A stretch of DNA of 25,000 nucleotides from Chrysomallon squamiferum (Eukaryota > Mollusca > Gastropoda > Neomphalida > Peltospiridae). The position numbers and the translations under genes are program-made. Below, piece by piece: positions 9,431-21,650 of the stretch; positions within the stretch are counted from its first letter, which is position 1, and each line of letters begins with the position of its first letter. The notes under the pieces were generated by a model. It made no database searches. It was not told the DNA's origin and saw only the letters and a program-made list of their open reading frames with translations. Location: contig CM022677.1 of the NCBI GenBank assembly GCA_012295275.1, positions 27,596,379 through 27,621,378 of the forward strand. Direction: 5' to 3'.

Positions 9431-9534
9431 GAGAGGAGAGGATGCGGGTGGGGGGGAGGGCTATTTATTTATTTTGCATTACTTCAGACAGATCGATTGA
9501 GATAATGGGAGGATTATTATGTAAAACTTTATGA
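9337..9534 (+). CDS. Possible short coding region after CpG-rich island (hypothetical)
   Basis: An ATG at 9337 (ACAATGG context) opens a 65-codon frame ending at the stop 9532-9534. A second in-frame ATG at 9367 has the exact vertebrate-type Kozak sequence GCCACCATGG. The first ~40 residues (beginning MARDICARATMDTTAATNT) lie in CpG-containing sequence; the remainder runs through a G-rich and AT-rich tail. I recognise no family, domain or signal peptide and no strong donor. It might be the start of a first exon whose splice site I cannot see, or chance. Confidence 0.15.
   Translation: MARDICARATMDTTAATNTPCDRPYQSVNEMGEERMRVGGRAIYLFCITSDRSIEIMGGLLCKTL
9446..9460 (+). other. Compact G-quadruplex motif
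   Basis: G3-T-G7-A-G3. Splitting G7 gives four G-triplets with 1-nt loops, the most stable class of predicted quadruplex. It sits at the right edge of the CpG-rich island. Confidence 0.55.
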
Positions 9535-10280
9535 TTGAACTCGCAGAGAAAAGGTCCGCATGAAGGAATGAAGGACAGACAGAGAGAGAGAGTTAATTAT
9601 TATTTTGATTCCTGAAAAACGTGATAAAATATATAAAAAATAACGATTCAGTTTGTTAATATCTGTCGATGAAACAGAAAGAGAAAGAAAGAATGAATGA
9701 ATGAATGACATACCACCATTAACACTGCCACAAGTTACAACCACTACCACCACCACCACAATTACAATCATCACTTTTACTACGACTACAACAACTAGTA
9801 ACATACGCCATTATAAAAGATTTGATCAGAAACTTGCCAATTCGAATTTAACCCTGCACAAAGTGCCTTTCACCGTGTGCAGTCATTCCTGTTTGTTTCA
9901 AGGAAGACGAAAATGCAACCGTTTGAAACTACTAAACGTAATAAAAACTTTTGAGAAATGGTCACCAGTTGAGGAAGACAATCATTTCTACAATTAATAA
10001 TAATTTAAAAAATAATAATAAATAAAACATGGGAAAATCTAGAAATTTAAGATACTCAGAATAACGCTATCAGAAACTGGTTACGCTCTACTTATTTCGA
10101 GTCACATATAATGATATATAATATACTACCAGTCATTACCAAGTGAAATCACATCAAGAATTAAACCAATATTAACTAACCGTTGACATTCAGAATTAAC
10201 AAACACACATATTAAAAAAAACAAAAAAACATTAGTAATATAACTGAAAAAAACAACAACCTTTACGACTAGTTTTTCTG
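9535..10280. other. Unique sequence, degenerate CAC/CTA triplets, no gene recognised
   Basis: Contains GAAT units at about 9690-9707 and degenerate ACC/ACT triplets at about 9725-9795. The plus-strand frame across 9701-9997 includes roughly 60 residues of ordinary composition (9800-9990) that I cannot assign. The rest is AT-rich unique DNA. Confidence 0.4.
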
Positions 10281-10289
10281 TTTCTTTTT

Positions 10290-10700
10290 TTTTCCCGTTC
10301 TCCTCTCTCTCGATTCGCTCGTGCCACGTGTTGGGGTTGACGCCTTCGTGGACGTAGCGACACTCGAAGCGACACACAAATCGTAATCCAGTTTTCAAAC
10401 ACTCGACTAACTCTCGACGCTTCTCCTTTCTCTTCATCCTCCGAAGTCATATCAGTTTTTACTCACAGCGTTATCTCTGTGTAGATACGACGTTATTTTA
10501 ACGTCGGAGCATGAATACCACACTAAAAAAAAAAAAATGCTAAAAACTTTAAACACACCACCTGTTACTGTCGCCCCTTCGTCAGCAGACGTACACAGCG
10601 AAGAGGACAAACTGGGTCACGGGCCCCGAGTGAGTGACAGGCGCTCGACCAATCAGACGACAGGCACGGGCAGATAACTCCAGAAGGCTATTTAGCAGTA
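10290..10700. promoter_or_regulatory. CpG-containing island with CCAAT box and E-boxes
   Basis: CCACGTGT at about 10324, an 8-bp inverted repeat CGACGTTA/TAACGTCG at 10488-10506, CACCTG near 10559, and an NF-Y-type CCAATCAG at 10649-10656 preceded by CpG-rich sequence. CGAGTGAGT near 10628-10636 could be a 5' splice site. The minus strand is open from 10437 to about 10300 with an ATG, giving a charged, cysteine-containing peptide (RFVCRFECRYVHEGV in the middle) that I do not recognise. A promoter or enhancer is more likely than a gene. Confidence 0.35.
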
Positions 10701-10984
10701 ATGAATGACTGAGTATGAAAATGATCGATGGAAATACGATGGTTTAAGAGTTACTGGATTGTGTGTTTATGTGTCTGTGTGTATGTGTGTGTGTATGTAT
10801 GTATGTGTCTGTGCGTATGTGTGTATGTATATCTGTCTCTCAGCATATAGGGCTATGTAAATATGTATTTGAATATATTAAAATGATCACGATATATTAT
10901 CTATTATCGGAATATGTTACTACTGATATATAATTATCAGATAAATGAGAGAATTATCACAACGAGAGAATGTAATGCGCCTAC
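10701..10984. other. Unique spacer with degenerate (GT)n
   Basis: A degenerate TGTGTG/TATG stretch at about 10760-10830 and AT-rich flanks with a short inverted repeat CTGATA/TATCAG at 10923-10940. No gene seen. Confidence 0.55.
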
Positions 10985-11175
10985 AAAAACAGATTCAAAT
11001 CATTGAAAATACAAAGGATGTTTAGTAGATAAACAGAAACGATACAGTTGTAAATGTATAATGCAGTACTTTGAAAAAACAGATTCAAATCACTGAAAAC
11101 ACAAAGGATGAATTTGTAACGTGGTCTGTAGTTAAACAGAGAAATAGGACGGGGAGGGGGTAGATGTATAATGTA
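10985..11175. repeat. Diverged tandem duplication, ~90-bp unit
   Basis: AAAAACAGATTCAAATCA starts at 10985 and again at 11075. The 36-bp blocks ending ACAAAGGATG (11020 and 11110) differ at only two positions. The following sequence matches more loosely, including AAACAGA and ATGTATAATG in each copy. This is a two-copy direct repeat with a conserved left half. Confidence 0.75.
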
Positions 11176-11519
11176 ATAAAATTAGACAGGTTGCCTTTGA
11201 AGAAACACTTATTAACATTAGACAAAACTCACAGGTGTTAATGAACGTTTATACGTGGTAGAAGGGTGTTACTGTTTTGTAATAATAGTAATAACAGGGG
11301 TAATAGTAATAATAGTAATAGTGTAATAATAAATTGAAGACAGGTTGAAATTTGATGATAATAATTTCTTAATAATAATATGTTAACATAAATTGTAACA
11401 GGAAATACATTAATTAGACTAGTTTTATATTAAAACGTTTTTTTTTCCATTATAACAGCTCGCTACTCGATTCTAAATGAAAAAACCAGTGTATTAAAAA
11501 CAATAACAACAACAACAAC

Positions 11520-11564
<45 letters not shown>

Positions 11565-11690
11565 GAAAGGATTTGAGCAAGTCTATTAATAACCCGAAAC
11601 AGGACAAACTAGTCTAACAAACAAACAAAAAAAAAAAAAAAAAAAACCAAGAGAAAGAAAAGGAAAAAACACACACACACTTGATTTTCC
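11176..11690. repeat. AT-rich spacer with TAA arrays and poly-A
   Basis: Degenerate AAT/AGT triplets at about 11280-11335, an AAC then AAT array at about 11500-11564, and an A run at about 11629-11646. No gene seen in the unique parts. Confidence 0.8.
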
Positions 11691-12010
11691 TGAATGGGAC
11701 CCCTAAACGGGCTGCCATGGCAACAGAACAAACAGATGCGTCATAGCTGGGAGTTTCCCCGTCTTGCCCTCTGTCACACGAACAGCGACAAAGAAATTTT
11801 CAGTGAACCGCATTTGACAACAACGCGTCTGACGCCGACTACGACATGTCGCCGTTTCCGAGAAACCGCCGTTACACACACACACACACACAACACACAC
11901 ACCGACTACGACGACGTCACCATTACAAGACAGCGTAGGAAGGACACTGCAGTGACATGATGAATCGTACAATGGGACACACCTACAGCAGCCACTCCAG
12001 CGCTTGATTA
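11691..12010. promoter_or_regulatory. Unique island with RFX X-box, NF-kB-like and CRE-like sites
   Basis: GCTGCCATGGCAAC at 11711-11724 differs by one base from the palindromic RFX X-box GTTGCCATGGCAAC. GGGAGTTTCC at 11749-11758 fits the kB consensus GGGRNNYYCC. CGACGTCA lies at 11912-11919. The island is CpG-containing (11800-11880) and interrupted by a CA repeat at 11876-11900. Both strands are open here, which follows from GC content and CA repeats. An enhancer or promoter is inferred. Confidence 0.4.
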
Positions 12011-12159
12011 CAATGTCGCCTCAGGAAAATGATTTGACCAGCTGTATATATATATTATGTAATTTATTGCTGCGGTTAGTGACTAAAATGAATGGAGTGT
12101 TTGCTTAGCGAAACGAACGCATTTCGGTGTAAAATTAAAAAAAATCTTATAAAGTTTTT

Positions 12160-12560
12160 CCTAAAGCAGCAGCAGAGGCAACAACAACGACGACAACATC
12201 AACAATAACAGCAGCAGTAGTAGTAGTAGTAGTAATGATGATGATGATGATAATAATAATAATATTAATAATAAGAAGAAAAAGTACGACAGCAATTCAG
12301 TTTTGTTATAAAATATTACCATACTTGCCACTATATATATATATATATAAAATAAAAAATGAAAATAAAAGGTTTTCGTTATTAAAATATTCACAGTTAA
12401 CACGTACAATGTCTCGCTTACATCTTTTCATCACTCCCCCACCCACCCCCACACCAACTCCCCCACCCACCCACACCCACACACAAACACACACACACAC
12501 ACACACATACCAGAGAGGTCTTTTGGTACAAACCACTTTATTTTTTTTTTTTTTTTTTTA
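12160..12560. repeat. Triplet arrays, (TA)n, C-tract/CA array, poly-T
   Basis: Degenerate CAG/CAA/CGA, TAG and TGA/TAA triplets at about 12165-12275, TA at about 12331-12349, then seven C-tracts with A or ACA spacers at 12436-12477, CA at about 12478-12506, and 19 T at 12541-12559. The C-tract block is strongly G-quadruplex/i-motif prone. Frames here are repeat translation. Confidence 0.9.
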
Positions 12561-12599
12561 ACAATTCAACTACAAACCAGTCGGTCTGACTGACTGACA

Positions 12600-12930
12600 G
12601 TCAAAGGGTTAATTTTTTTTTTTCCTTCCCCCCCCCACCGATGACGTAGCATTTACCAGCAGCTACAAACATTCCCACGGTCGTTCAGAACTCAGTGAAC
12701 GGTTAATTCTACTGTTACATAACGAAACGATAAACTAGACCATTAACATGCTGCTGCTGCTGATGATGTATGCAATCGGCGACTGGCGATGCACGAAGAT
12801 ACGTAGTCCCTTATTAGTGCGGGTCTGGAAATGTACGTGCTGTCGACGGGCCGTAATTATCGGTAATTGGTTTGTAGTTAAGTTTATTGAGTGTTACGCA
12901 ATACTTCCTTGATTCGGATCTTTTTTTTTT
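12600..12930. promoter_or_regulatory. Unique island, possible regulatory element
   Basis: Non-repetitive, CpG-containing sequence with TGACGTAG near 12643, homeodomain-type TAATTA near 12855, and TTACGCAA at 12894-12901, a perfect C/EBP-type TTRCGCAA. A short CTG/ATG triplet run lies at 12750-12768. No protein-like frame. Regulatory role is inferred from motifs only. Confidence 0.25.
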
Positions 12931-13044
12931 CCTTGCGGCACAGCAAGTAAATGATAATCACAGTGTTGTGTTGTTTGTGACTTTTGTAAAGACGTCGACA
13001 AATAATAAAAAAATGTTTTTCTTTCCTTGCTGAAGTTTGTGGAA

Positions 13045-13335
13045 GGAGGAAAAAAAAAAAGGCGCGTGATTGGAAAAAAAAGAAGAAGAAAAAAGCAGAA
13101 ATCAAAGGAAGAAACAAAAAAAAATCCAAAACATTGAAACTGAAGAAAAAAGACAAAGAAGAGATATTAAAAAACAAAAAACAAAAATCCCCAAAACCCC
13201 CAACAAATACCTATTCCAAAAAGAACAAAAACCGAACAAGAAAAACAGGAGCAGCAACAGCATCAGCAGCAACAACAACAGTAATAATACTAATACTAAT
13301 ACTACTAATAACAGTAGTAGAAGCAATAATAATGA

Positions 13336-13370
<35 letters not shown>

Positions 13371-13417
13371 ATAATAATAATAATAATGATGATGACGACG
13401 ATAATAAAAATCCACAA
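13045..13417. repeat. A-rich cryptic sequence and compound triplet array
   Basis: A/G-rich cryptic repeat at about 13045-13240 followed by CAG/CAA, AAT, CTA and GAT/GAC triplets to about 13417. The lysine-, asparagine- and threonine-rich frames are products of the repeat. Confidence 0.93.
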
Positions 13418-13499
13418 AACATAATATTATAATTATCAACATATACGTATACTATATGTATTCTGTGTGTTTTCGCGTGAAAGAGAGGAAAATATACAT

Positions 13500-13632
13500 A
13501 TATCTATATCTATATCTATCTATCTATCTATCTGTATATAGATATATATCACTCTTTCCTTGTATACAAGGAAAACAGTGACAGACAGACAGATAGAGAG
13601 AAATGTAAAAAAAAAAAAAAAAAAAAAAAAAA
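13500..13632. repeat. (TATC)n, 20-bp perfect palindrome, and poly-A
   Basis: TATC-type units at about 13500-13532 are followed by TTTCCTTGTATACAAGGAAA at 13555-13574, a perfect 20-bp palindrome, then CAGA/GATA units and 26 A at 13607-13632. The palindrome is separate from the simple repeats. Confidence 0.85.
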
Positions 13633-13639
13633 TAAAAGA

Positions 13640-13910
13640 CAGCAAAGTCAGACAGACATAACGACGACCGCCGAATGTAAATAATAGCTACCTCGCTTTC
13701 CGAGTCGCTGCTTGCATGATCGTATGATCCGGGGTCACAGGTCACAATGCAAATGAGAAGAACAACCGCGTCATGAATAAACATGACGCGGCCTCGCGGG
13801 GAAATTACCGCTAGATTAGATAATTTATGCAGACATTACAAATGACGTCTGCATAGTTACGGGCTCCCGTTTTTGTGAAACGAACGGTAGCAGCGAGTGT
13901 GTTGTCGTTG
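13640..13910. promoter_or_regulatory. Dense regulatory island: DR1, octamer, two inverted repeats
   Basis: GGGTCACAGGTCA at 13732-13744 is a perfect DR1. ATGCAAAT at 13747-13754 is the POU/Oct octamer, starting three bases after it. A perfect 10-bp inverted repeat CCGCGTCATG/CATGACGCGG with loop AATAAA spans 13766-13791. TATGCAGAC/GTCTGCATA forms a 9-bp inverted repeat at 13826-13855, overlapping a CRE variant TGACGTCT at 13843-13850. All lie in unique CpG-containing DNA within 125 bp. This is the most motif-dense stretch in the window and a strong enhancer candidate. Confidence 0.5.
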
Positions 13911-13940
13911 TTGTTATTTAACTAACTCAGGCGGAGGTTC

Positions 13941-13946
<6 letters not shown>

Positions 13947-13974
<28 letters not shown>

Positions 13975-14014
13975 CAGTGGGTGGTGGTGGGGTGGGATGG
14001 CTGGGGGGGCGGGG
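13947..14014 (+). other. (T)27 followed by canonical G-quadruplex motif
   Basis: 27 T at 13947-13973 is followed by ACAG and then G-tracts G4, G3, G7 and G4 at 13989-13992, 13994-13996, 14003-14009 and 14011-14014 with loops of 1, 6 and 1 nt. That satisfies the standard four-tract rule without splitting any tract. Poly-T plus ACAG also looks like a 3' splice site, without a recognisable exon after it. Confidence 0.65.
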
Positions 14015-14155
14015 AGACTGTCGTGCGATGATGACAGTCGCTTTCTGTTCGAAAAGATAAAATATTTTGCGTCGTTTTAACTAACATACACTGTGCATGA
14101 CTATGATCCATTTATATGTAATGCGAGCCTGAGTAAAGCACTGTACCAACACCAA

Positions 14156-15190
<1,035 letters not shown>

Positions 15191-15545
15191 CGCCCTAATC
15201 AGCTAGCAGTACGACGACGTCATCAAACACTTACGTGCGAACATCGTCTCCAACAATGCTCTACGTCTTTTCCTTCAACACCACACAACCCAGTAACCCA
15301 GCGGCCGAGCGACCACGCCCGACACACACCTACATCTTCCCTCTCAGACGGCTCGACCTGCAGTGAGAGAGAGAGAGATAAAAAAAATGAAATAACTAAC
15401 TAACTAAAAAAAAAAAAAAAATGTCTAAGTGACGCTATCTCAGTCCAACAAAGAATAACCGCTTAGCCTTTGTGTGGTTTGTTTAGGGCGTCACAGTGGT
15501 TGTCATGGTGATGCTCTTTGTCTTTCTCTCTCTTTTTCCTCAGTC
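15191..15545. promoter_or_regulatory. Unique CpG-containing island with CRE-like, KLF and X-box-like sites
   Basis: CGACGTCA at 15215-15222, CCACGCCC (KLF/Sp type) at 15313-15320, and GTTGTCATGGTGAT at 15499-15512, which matches the RFX X-box GTTGCCATGGCAAC at 11 of 14 positions. GCGGCCGAGCGACCACGCCC around 15301-15320 is the GC-richest part. A short GAGAGA run and 16 A separate the two halves. No coding frame seen. Confidence 0.35.
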
Positions 15546-15669
15546 TATTTCCCCGAAGCGTGTACTACTACTGGCGTGATTACTGTTTCTCACTTTCTTT
15601 CTCTCCGCCTCGCTTTCGCGTCCTTCTTTCGTTTCCTGTCACATGTGTAATTACTGTTCGTGTAATTTA

Positions 15670-16852
<1,183 letters not shown>

Positions 16853-16946
<94 letters not shown>

Positions 16947-17280
16947 TCCTCTCCTTCCCTCCCTCCCACACACAGACACACACACTCATTCACACAAACA
17001 GAAAAACGGAACCAGATACACACAGACACACACAGATTTTCTCACTGGAGAACATTCCCATATATACGAATATTCATACACACATACCCGAGCATATATA
17101 CATAAACACACTTGCACACACACACACACACACACACACACGTACTTACACAGAAGTATATATATATATATATATATATATATAAGCACACACAATAAGT
17201 AGAGTAGAAGTTTATATAATATACATACATACATACATTACACAGATTATAAATACAAACACACACACACATACACATGC
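16853..17280. repeat. (TC)46 followed by CA-, TA- and GT-rich microsatellites
   Basis: TC run at 16853-16944, degenerate CA/CAGA to about 17035, CA at about 17112-17140, TA at about 17157-17183, ACAT units at about 17221-17237 and CA at about 17260-17272. All long frames are repeat translation. Confidence 0.96.
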
Positions 17281-18219
<939 letters not shown>

Positions 18220-18450
18220 ATTATCCACACAGAAAGCGGATAACAAGTTTTATCTTGTCGCTCTTGTTATCTTCGGTTCCTCTTTGATACGGGTCAAAGG
18301 TCAACAACAATCGACTGTCTCTCCGTGGTTCATCGCGGACGGTAGGAAAAATAATTGAAAATTTGGGCAGGTCTGAACAGGGGTGTCGGAAAGAGTTTGA
18401 TGTGCGATGTGCGTCAAGGGGCGGTCCGGAACCGGGAGTCCAGTGAAAAG
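18220..18450. promoter_or_regulatory. Unique island with DR1 identical to the 9119 site, GATA inverted repeat and GC box
   Basis: GGGTCAAAGGTCA at 18291-18303 is the same 13-mer as at 9119-9131. Upstream, GATAACAAG (18239-18247) and CTTGTTATC (18263-18271) form a perfect 9-bp inverted repeat with GATA/TATC cores. GGGGCGG near 18419-18425 is a GC (Sp/KLF) box. The DNA is unique and CpG-containing. An enhancer or promoter is inferred; orientation is unknown. Confidence 0.45.
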
Positions 18451-18455
18451 TTTCC

Positions 18456-18666
18456 GTGGGAGAAAGAAAAGAGAGGGAGGGATAGAATGAGAGAAAAGGA
18501 GAGCGTGAGAGAGACTGATAGATAGATAGATAGACAGATGTATTGATATATAAGTAGATAAAATATATATAGAGAGAGAGAGGAAAAGAGAGAGAGGAAA
18601 AGAGAGAAAGAGAGAGAGAGAAAGAGAGACAGAGAGATATATATAGAGAGACAGAGACAGAGAGAG

Positions 18667-18764
<98 letters not shown>

Positions 18765-18781
18765 GGACAGATCTATCTATC

Positions 18782-18871
<90 letters not shown>
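18456..18871. repeat. GA-rich cryptic repeat and compound (GA)n-(TA)n-(GA)n
   Basis: Degenerate GAGA, GATA and GACA units at about 18460-18680, then GA at 18681-18761, TA at 18782-18809 and GA at 18809-18871. Same compound order as at 15887-16123. Confidence 0.97.
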
Positions 18872-18873
<2 letters not shown>

Positions 18874-19140
18874 ACTGTGGTGTATATACAGTTCAGTATA
18901 ATAACAAAGTTAAGCTTTACAGCAAACTTATTTTTGTATGTAGCTGGTTGGGAGGAGGGGCGTGGTGTAAACGGAACGCCACACCCTAGATCCGTCCTGA
19001 CATCATCCCACAATAACAATAGCTGTGAACTAGTAGCTGAAAGTATGTGAGGAATGTGGTTACCGTACAACAGAGAACACGGGCCTGTCACCATAAATAC
19101 ATGTACTGTATGTGAATATTTGTGACAGCGTGTTGTTGTG
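18872..19140. promoter_or_regulatory. Unique island with KLF/GC boxes
   Basis: GGGGCGTGG at 18957-18965 is a KLF-type site, and CACACCC near 18980 is a CACCC box. The sequence is unique up to the TA repeat at 19165. No coding frame independent of the adjacent GA repeat. Confidence 0.25.
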
Positions 19141-19162
19141 CTGTCGGAGGGTCACTTAATGA

Positions 19163-19261
19163 CATATTAATATATATATATATATTTGGTGAAGTAGTAG
19201 TAGCAGTTGTAGTAGTAGTAATTGTTGAAGTAGTAGTAGTAGTAGGAGTGTCGATTAAATA

Positions 19262-19303
<42 letters not shown>

Positions 19304-19620
19304 GTGAAGTAGTAGTGGTTGTAGTAATAGTTGAAATGGTAATAGTAGCAGCAGTAACAGCATTGGTAGCTCTAGTAAAAATAGTAGTGGCAGTAGCAGT
19401 GATAGATGTAGTGGTAGTAGTAGTAGTAGTATAGTAGTAGTAGCAGCAGTAGTAGTTGTATTGGCAACACTAACTATTGTAGTTGCAGTAGTAGTAGCAG
19501 CATCTGCAGTGATATCAAAAGCAACGAACCTGTCGTTGTAGTAATGTTTTTGTCGTACTAATAGCTGATGTTGTAGTGGTAGATGTAGCAGTAATAGTCC
19601 TGTTATTACTAACAGCAGCA
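19163..19620. repeat. TA runs and (GTA/GCA)n cryptic minisatellite with internal duplication
   Basis: A segment starting ATATTAATATAT, passing through a TA run into GTGAAGTAGTAGT and GTTGAA, occurs at about 19163-19230 and again from about 19259 with a longer TA run (19265-19300). From 19340 to 19620 the DNA is degenerate GTA, GCA and GTT triplets. Confidence 0.85.
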
Positions 19621-19765
19621 GTCAGACTGAATTCTCGCTGCTGACGTGAATAAAATAATGAATGAATGAGTGAGAGAATGAAATAATGAATGAATGAATG
19701 CGCCAATAAATGAGTGAACGACTGAACGACGGAGTGAATGAATGAAGGAACGGATGACAAATGAC
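19621..19765. repeat. Degenerate GAAT tetranucleotide array
   Basis: AATGAATGAGTGAG-type units with frequent substitutions between about 19650 and 19745. Histidine/serine-rich frames on the minus strand are repeat translation. Confidence 0.85.
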
Positions 19766-20447
19766 CACCAGAAGGCGTGAATGAAGCTGACACTGAATTT
19801 CGCGAGATTTAGATAGAAAGATAGAAATAATTTGTCCTGCGTGAACGAAAACAATGACGGTTCTAAACTAACAGAAAAAAGGGGGTGGTCGCTTAGCAAC
19901 CGTTGTTTAATTATAAAACAATAAAAAGTATCAGTTCGCTGTTAACCTAGGGACCAGGTCCAGACTTCATCAATTTTAATAACAGATTTTAACAACAAAA
20001 AAATAATAATAATAATAATAACAAAAAAAAAAAATCCGTTTTGTTTTGCTATAAGTTGATTTCAAGATACTTGACACGTTTTGGATTCTATTTTATCGAG
20101 CAATTTTTTTTATTATTATTATTATAATTAGAATAATTTTTTATATAGCAAACTCTATTCCTTCTTTATTAATACCTCCGTCCTACAATGGAAGGTGTAT
20201 CCTATGTCACGCGTCTTTTTGAAAGTCGCTGGTCAGTGGACCGTGAAAGAGGGGGCGTGGCCTATTTTCTTTACGCTTAATTTTGTGTTTTTTGAAACAT
20301 ATTTTTACATACACGTTTTTACGACAGAATCGACGTCTGTTTGTGCTATCACAGGTTCAGAGAAGTTGTTGAATCGTTTAGTTATTTAGGGTTGGACTGA
20401 TAGAGGAAGAAAGTTTAGCAATAAAAAGATAATTTAGCTTTTTAAAT
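19766..20447. promoter_or_regulatory. Unique DNA with X-box, CGCGAGA and KLF motifs
   Basis: TTTCGCGAGA at 19798-19807 matches the housekeeping-promoter motif TCTCGCGAGA (bound by BANP) at nine of ten bases. GTCGCTTAGCAAC at 19888-19900 matches the RFX X-box family with AGCAAC as a perfect half-site. GGGGGCGTGG at 20251-20260 is a KLF site. The middle (20000-20160) is A/T-rich with AAT repeats. Two separate regulatory islands are possible (19770-19920 and 20160-20420). No gene recognised. Confidence 0.35.
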
Positions 20448-20740
20448 TTGATTACAACGAAATCATTAATAGCAACAACAGCAGCTAAATGTCAAAACTT
20501 CTGTATAATCACGACATCGTCTTCTACTACTACTACTACTACTACCTATACTATCACAAAAAATACTACAATTGCTATGCTGTTACGTCTATATGAATAT
20601 AACAACATCAGCTACTACAGTTCTACTACTACGACTACTTCTACAGTTCTACTATCACTAGTATTCTACCACCACCATCAACACCCACCACTACAACTAC
20701 TACTACTATAACTGTACCACTACTACTGTAAATATCAATG
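20448..20740. repeat. Degenerate CAA/CTA/CAC triplet array
   Basis: Interrupted ACA, CTA and CAC triplets. The threonine/serine-rich frame is repeat translation. Confidence 0.85.
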
Positions 20741-20840
20741 ATATAACACAATTTTTCCTGTGTGTGAGCGTGCGTGTGTTAAAAAATTTGTTTCATAAAA
20801 ATGACAAATTAATATAATCACCTAGGAATATGATCACAGT

Positions 20841-20880
20841 ACACCCCCCGACCCCATAATTTCATCTGGACCCGCCCCTA
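20841..20880 (-). mobile_element. Possible hAT-like terminal fragment
   Basis: Read on the minus strand, TAGGGGCGGGTCCAGATGAA followed by a GGGGTCGGGGGG tract resembles the CAGGGGCGGATCCAG-type termini of hAT transposons and their MITEs. The interior would lie to the left (towards 20750). No matching opposite terminus or target duplication was found in the window, so this is at best a solo fragment. Family recognition is from memory. Confidence 0.3.
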
Positions 20881-20938
20881 CGGTAAAGAAAAAAAAAAAA
20901 AAAAAAAAAAACACGACGAAACTAAACTGGGTGCAGAG

Positions 20939-21238
20939 ATGAATACTGATTGTATTACTATTGTATACAACGTTTCAGCCTTTGGACGTGCACGACAAAC
21001 AGACAAACACACACACAGACACACAGACAGACAGACAGGTATAACGCTAGTGTCACGTAACAGTATTGTAGCTGGAGATGACGTTGTAGCACAGGTGTCA
21101 GCTGAAACACGAATAGCGGTCGTACTGGAGATATCAGCGACACTGACAAAAATGTATGAGCGGCGCCATCTTGGATTTGACTTGTACAGAAAGGAAAATA
21201 CGGAGAAAGTTTGTGTGTGCGTGTGCGTTTGTATATGA
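20939..21238 (+). other. Unassigned open frame and YY1 site
   Basis: An ATG at 20939 opens 99 codons. Residues about 34-90 are of ordinary, protein-like composition (for example SIVAGDDVVAQVSAETRIAV), but the frame enters through a CAGA repeat and exits into a GT repeat. I do not recognise it. GGCGCCATCTTG at 21162-21173 is a near-perfect YY1 site (GCCATCTTG), which often marks promoters on either strand. Poly-A (23) lies at 20889-20911. Confidence 0.2.
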
Positions 21239-21640
21239 GTGTACACCACACCCACACACACACACACACACACGCGTATTTACGGTCATTGACCTCTCGT
21301 TCACACACGTATGCTGAAACATACACAGACACAGAAACATACACACATTCATATACACACCCACAGACGTACACACAAACACACACATATATATAGAAAA
21401 GATAAACACCTACAAGTGCACAAAACACACAGAGAATCATTTGTTAAACAACAACAAAAAAAACCTAAACATTTCTGTACTTATTAACTTCAACACCTTC
21501 GTTAATCGTTATAACGATGAAATGAATTTTGATAAACGAAAACAAATTAAAAAACAACAACAACAACAAAAAAATAAACTAATAATAAATTAATTGAATT
21601 TTCTTCTTCTTTTTTTTTATGCTAATGAAAACAAAACGAA
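21239..21640. repeat. Degenerate CA-rich microsatellite and A-rich spacer
   Basis: CA/CACACG units at about 21240-21272, degenerate CA/CAGA to about 21390, then A-rich cryptic DNA with AAC units. The GT-rich stretch just left (21210-21238) makes a loose inverted arrangement with the CA block. Confidence 0.85.
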
Positions 21641-21650
21641 CTTCACTCAC

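Noticed and set aside
10126-10450. Overlapping minus-strand frames starting at 10437 and 10450
   Set aside because: Two frames are open at once, neither is recognisable, and both run into A/T-rich sequence; kept only as a note in the island entry.
19515-19899. Histidine/serine-rich minus-strand frames
   Set aside because: They translate the degenerate GAAT and GTA repeats.
20958-21440. Cysteine/valine-rich minus-strand frames over the CA/GT stretch
   Set aside because: Composition is dictated by the CA microsatellite; no conserved cysteine framework.
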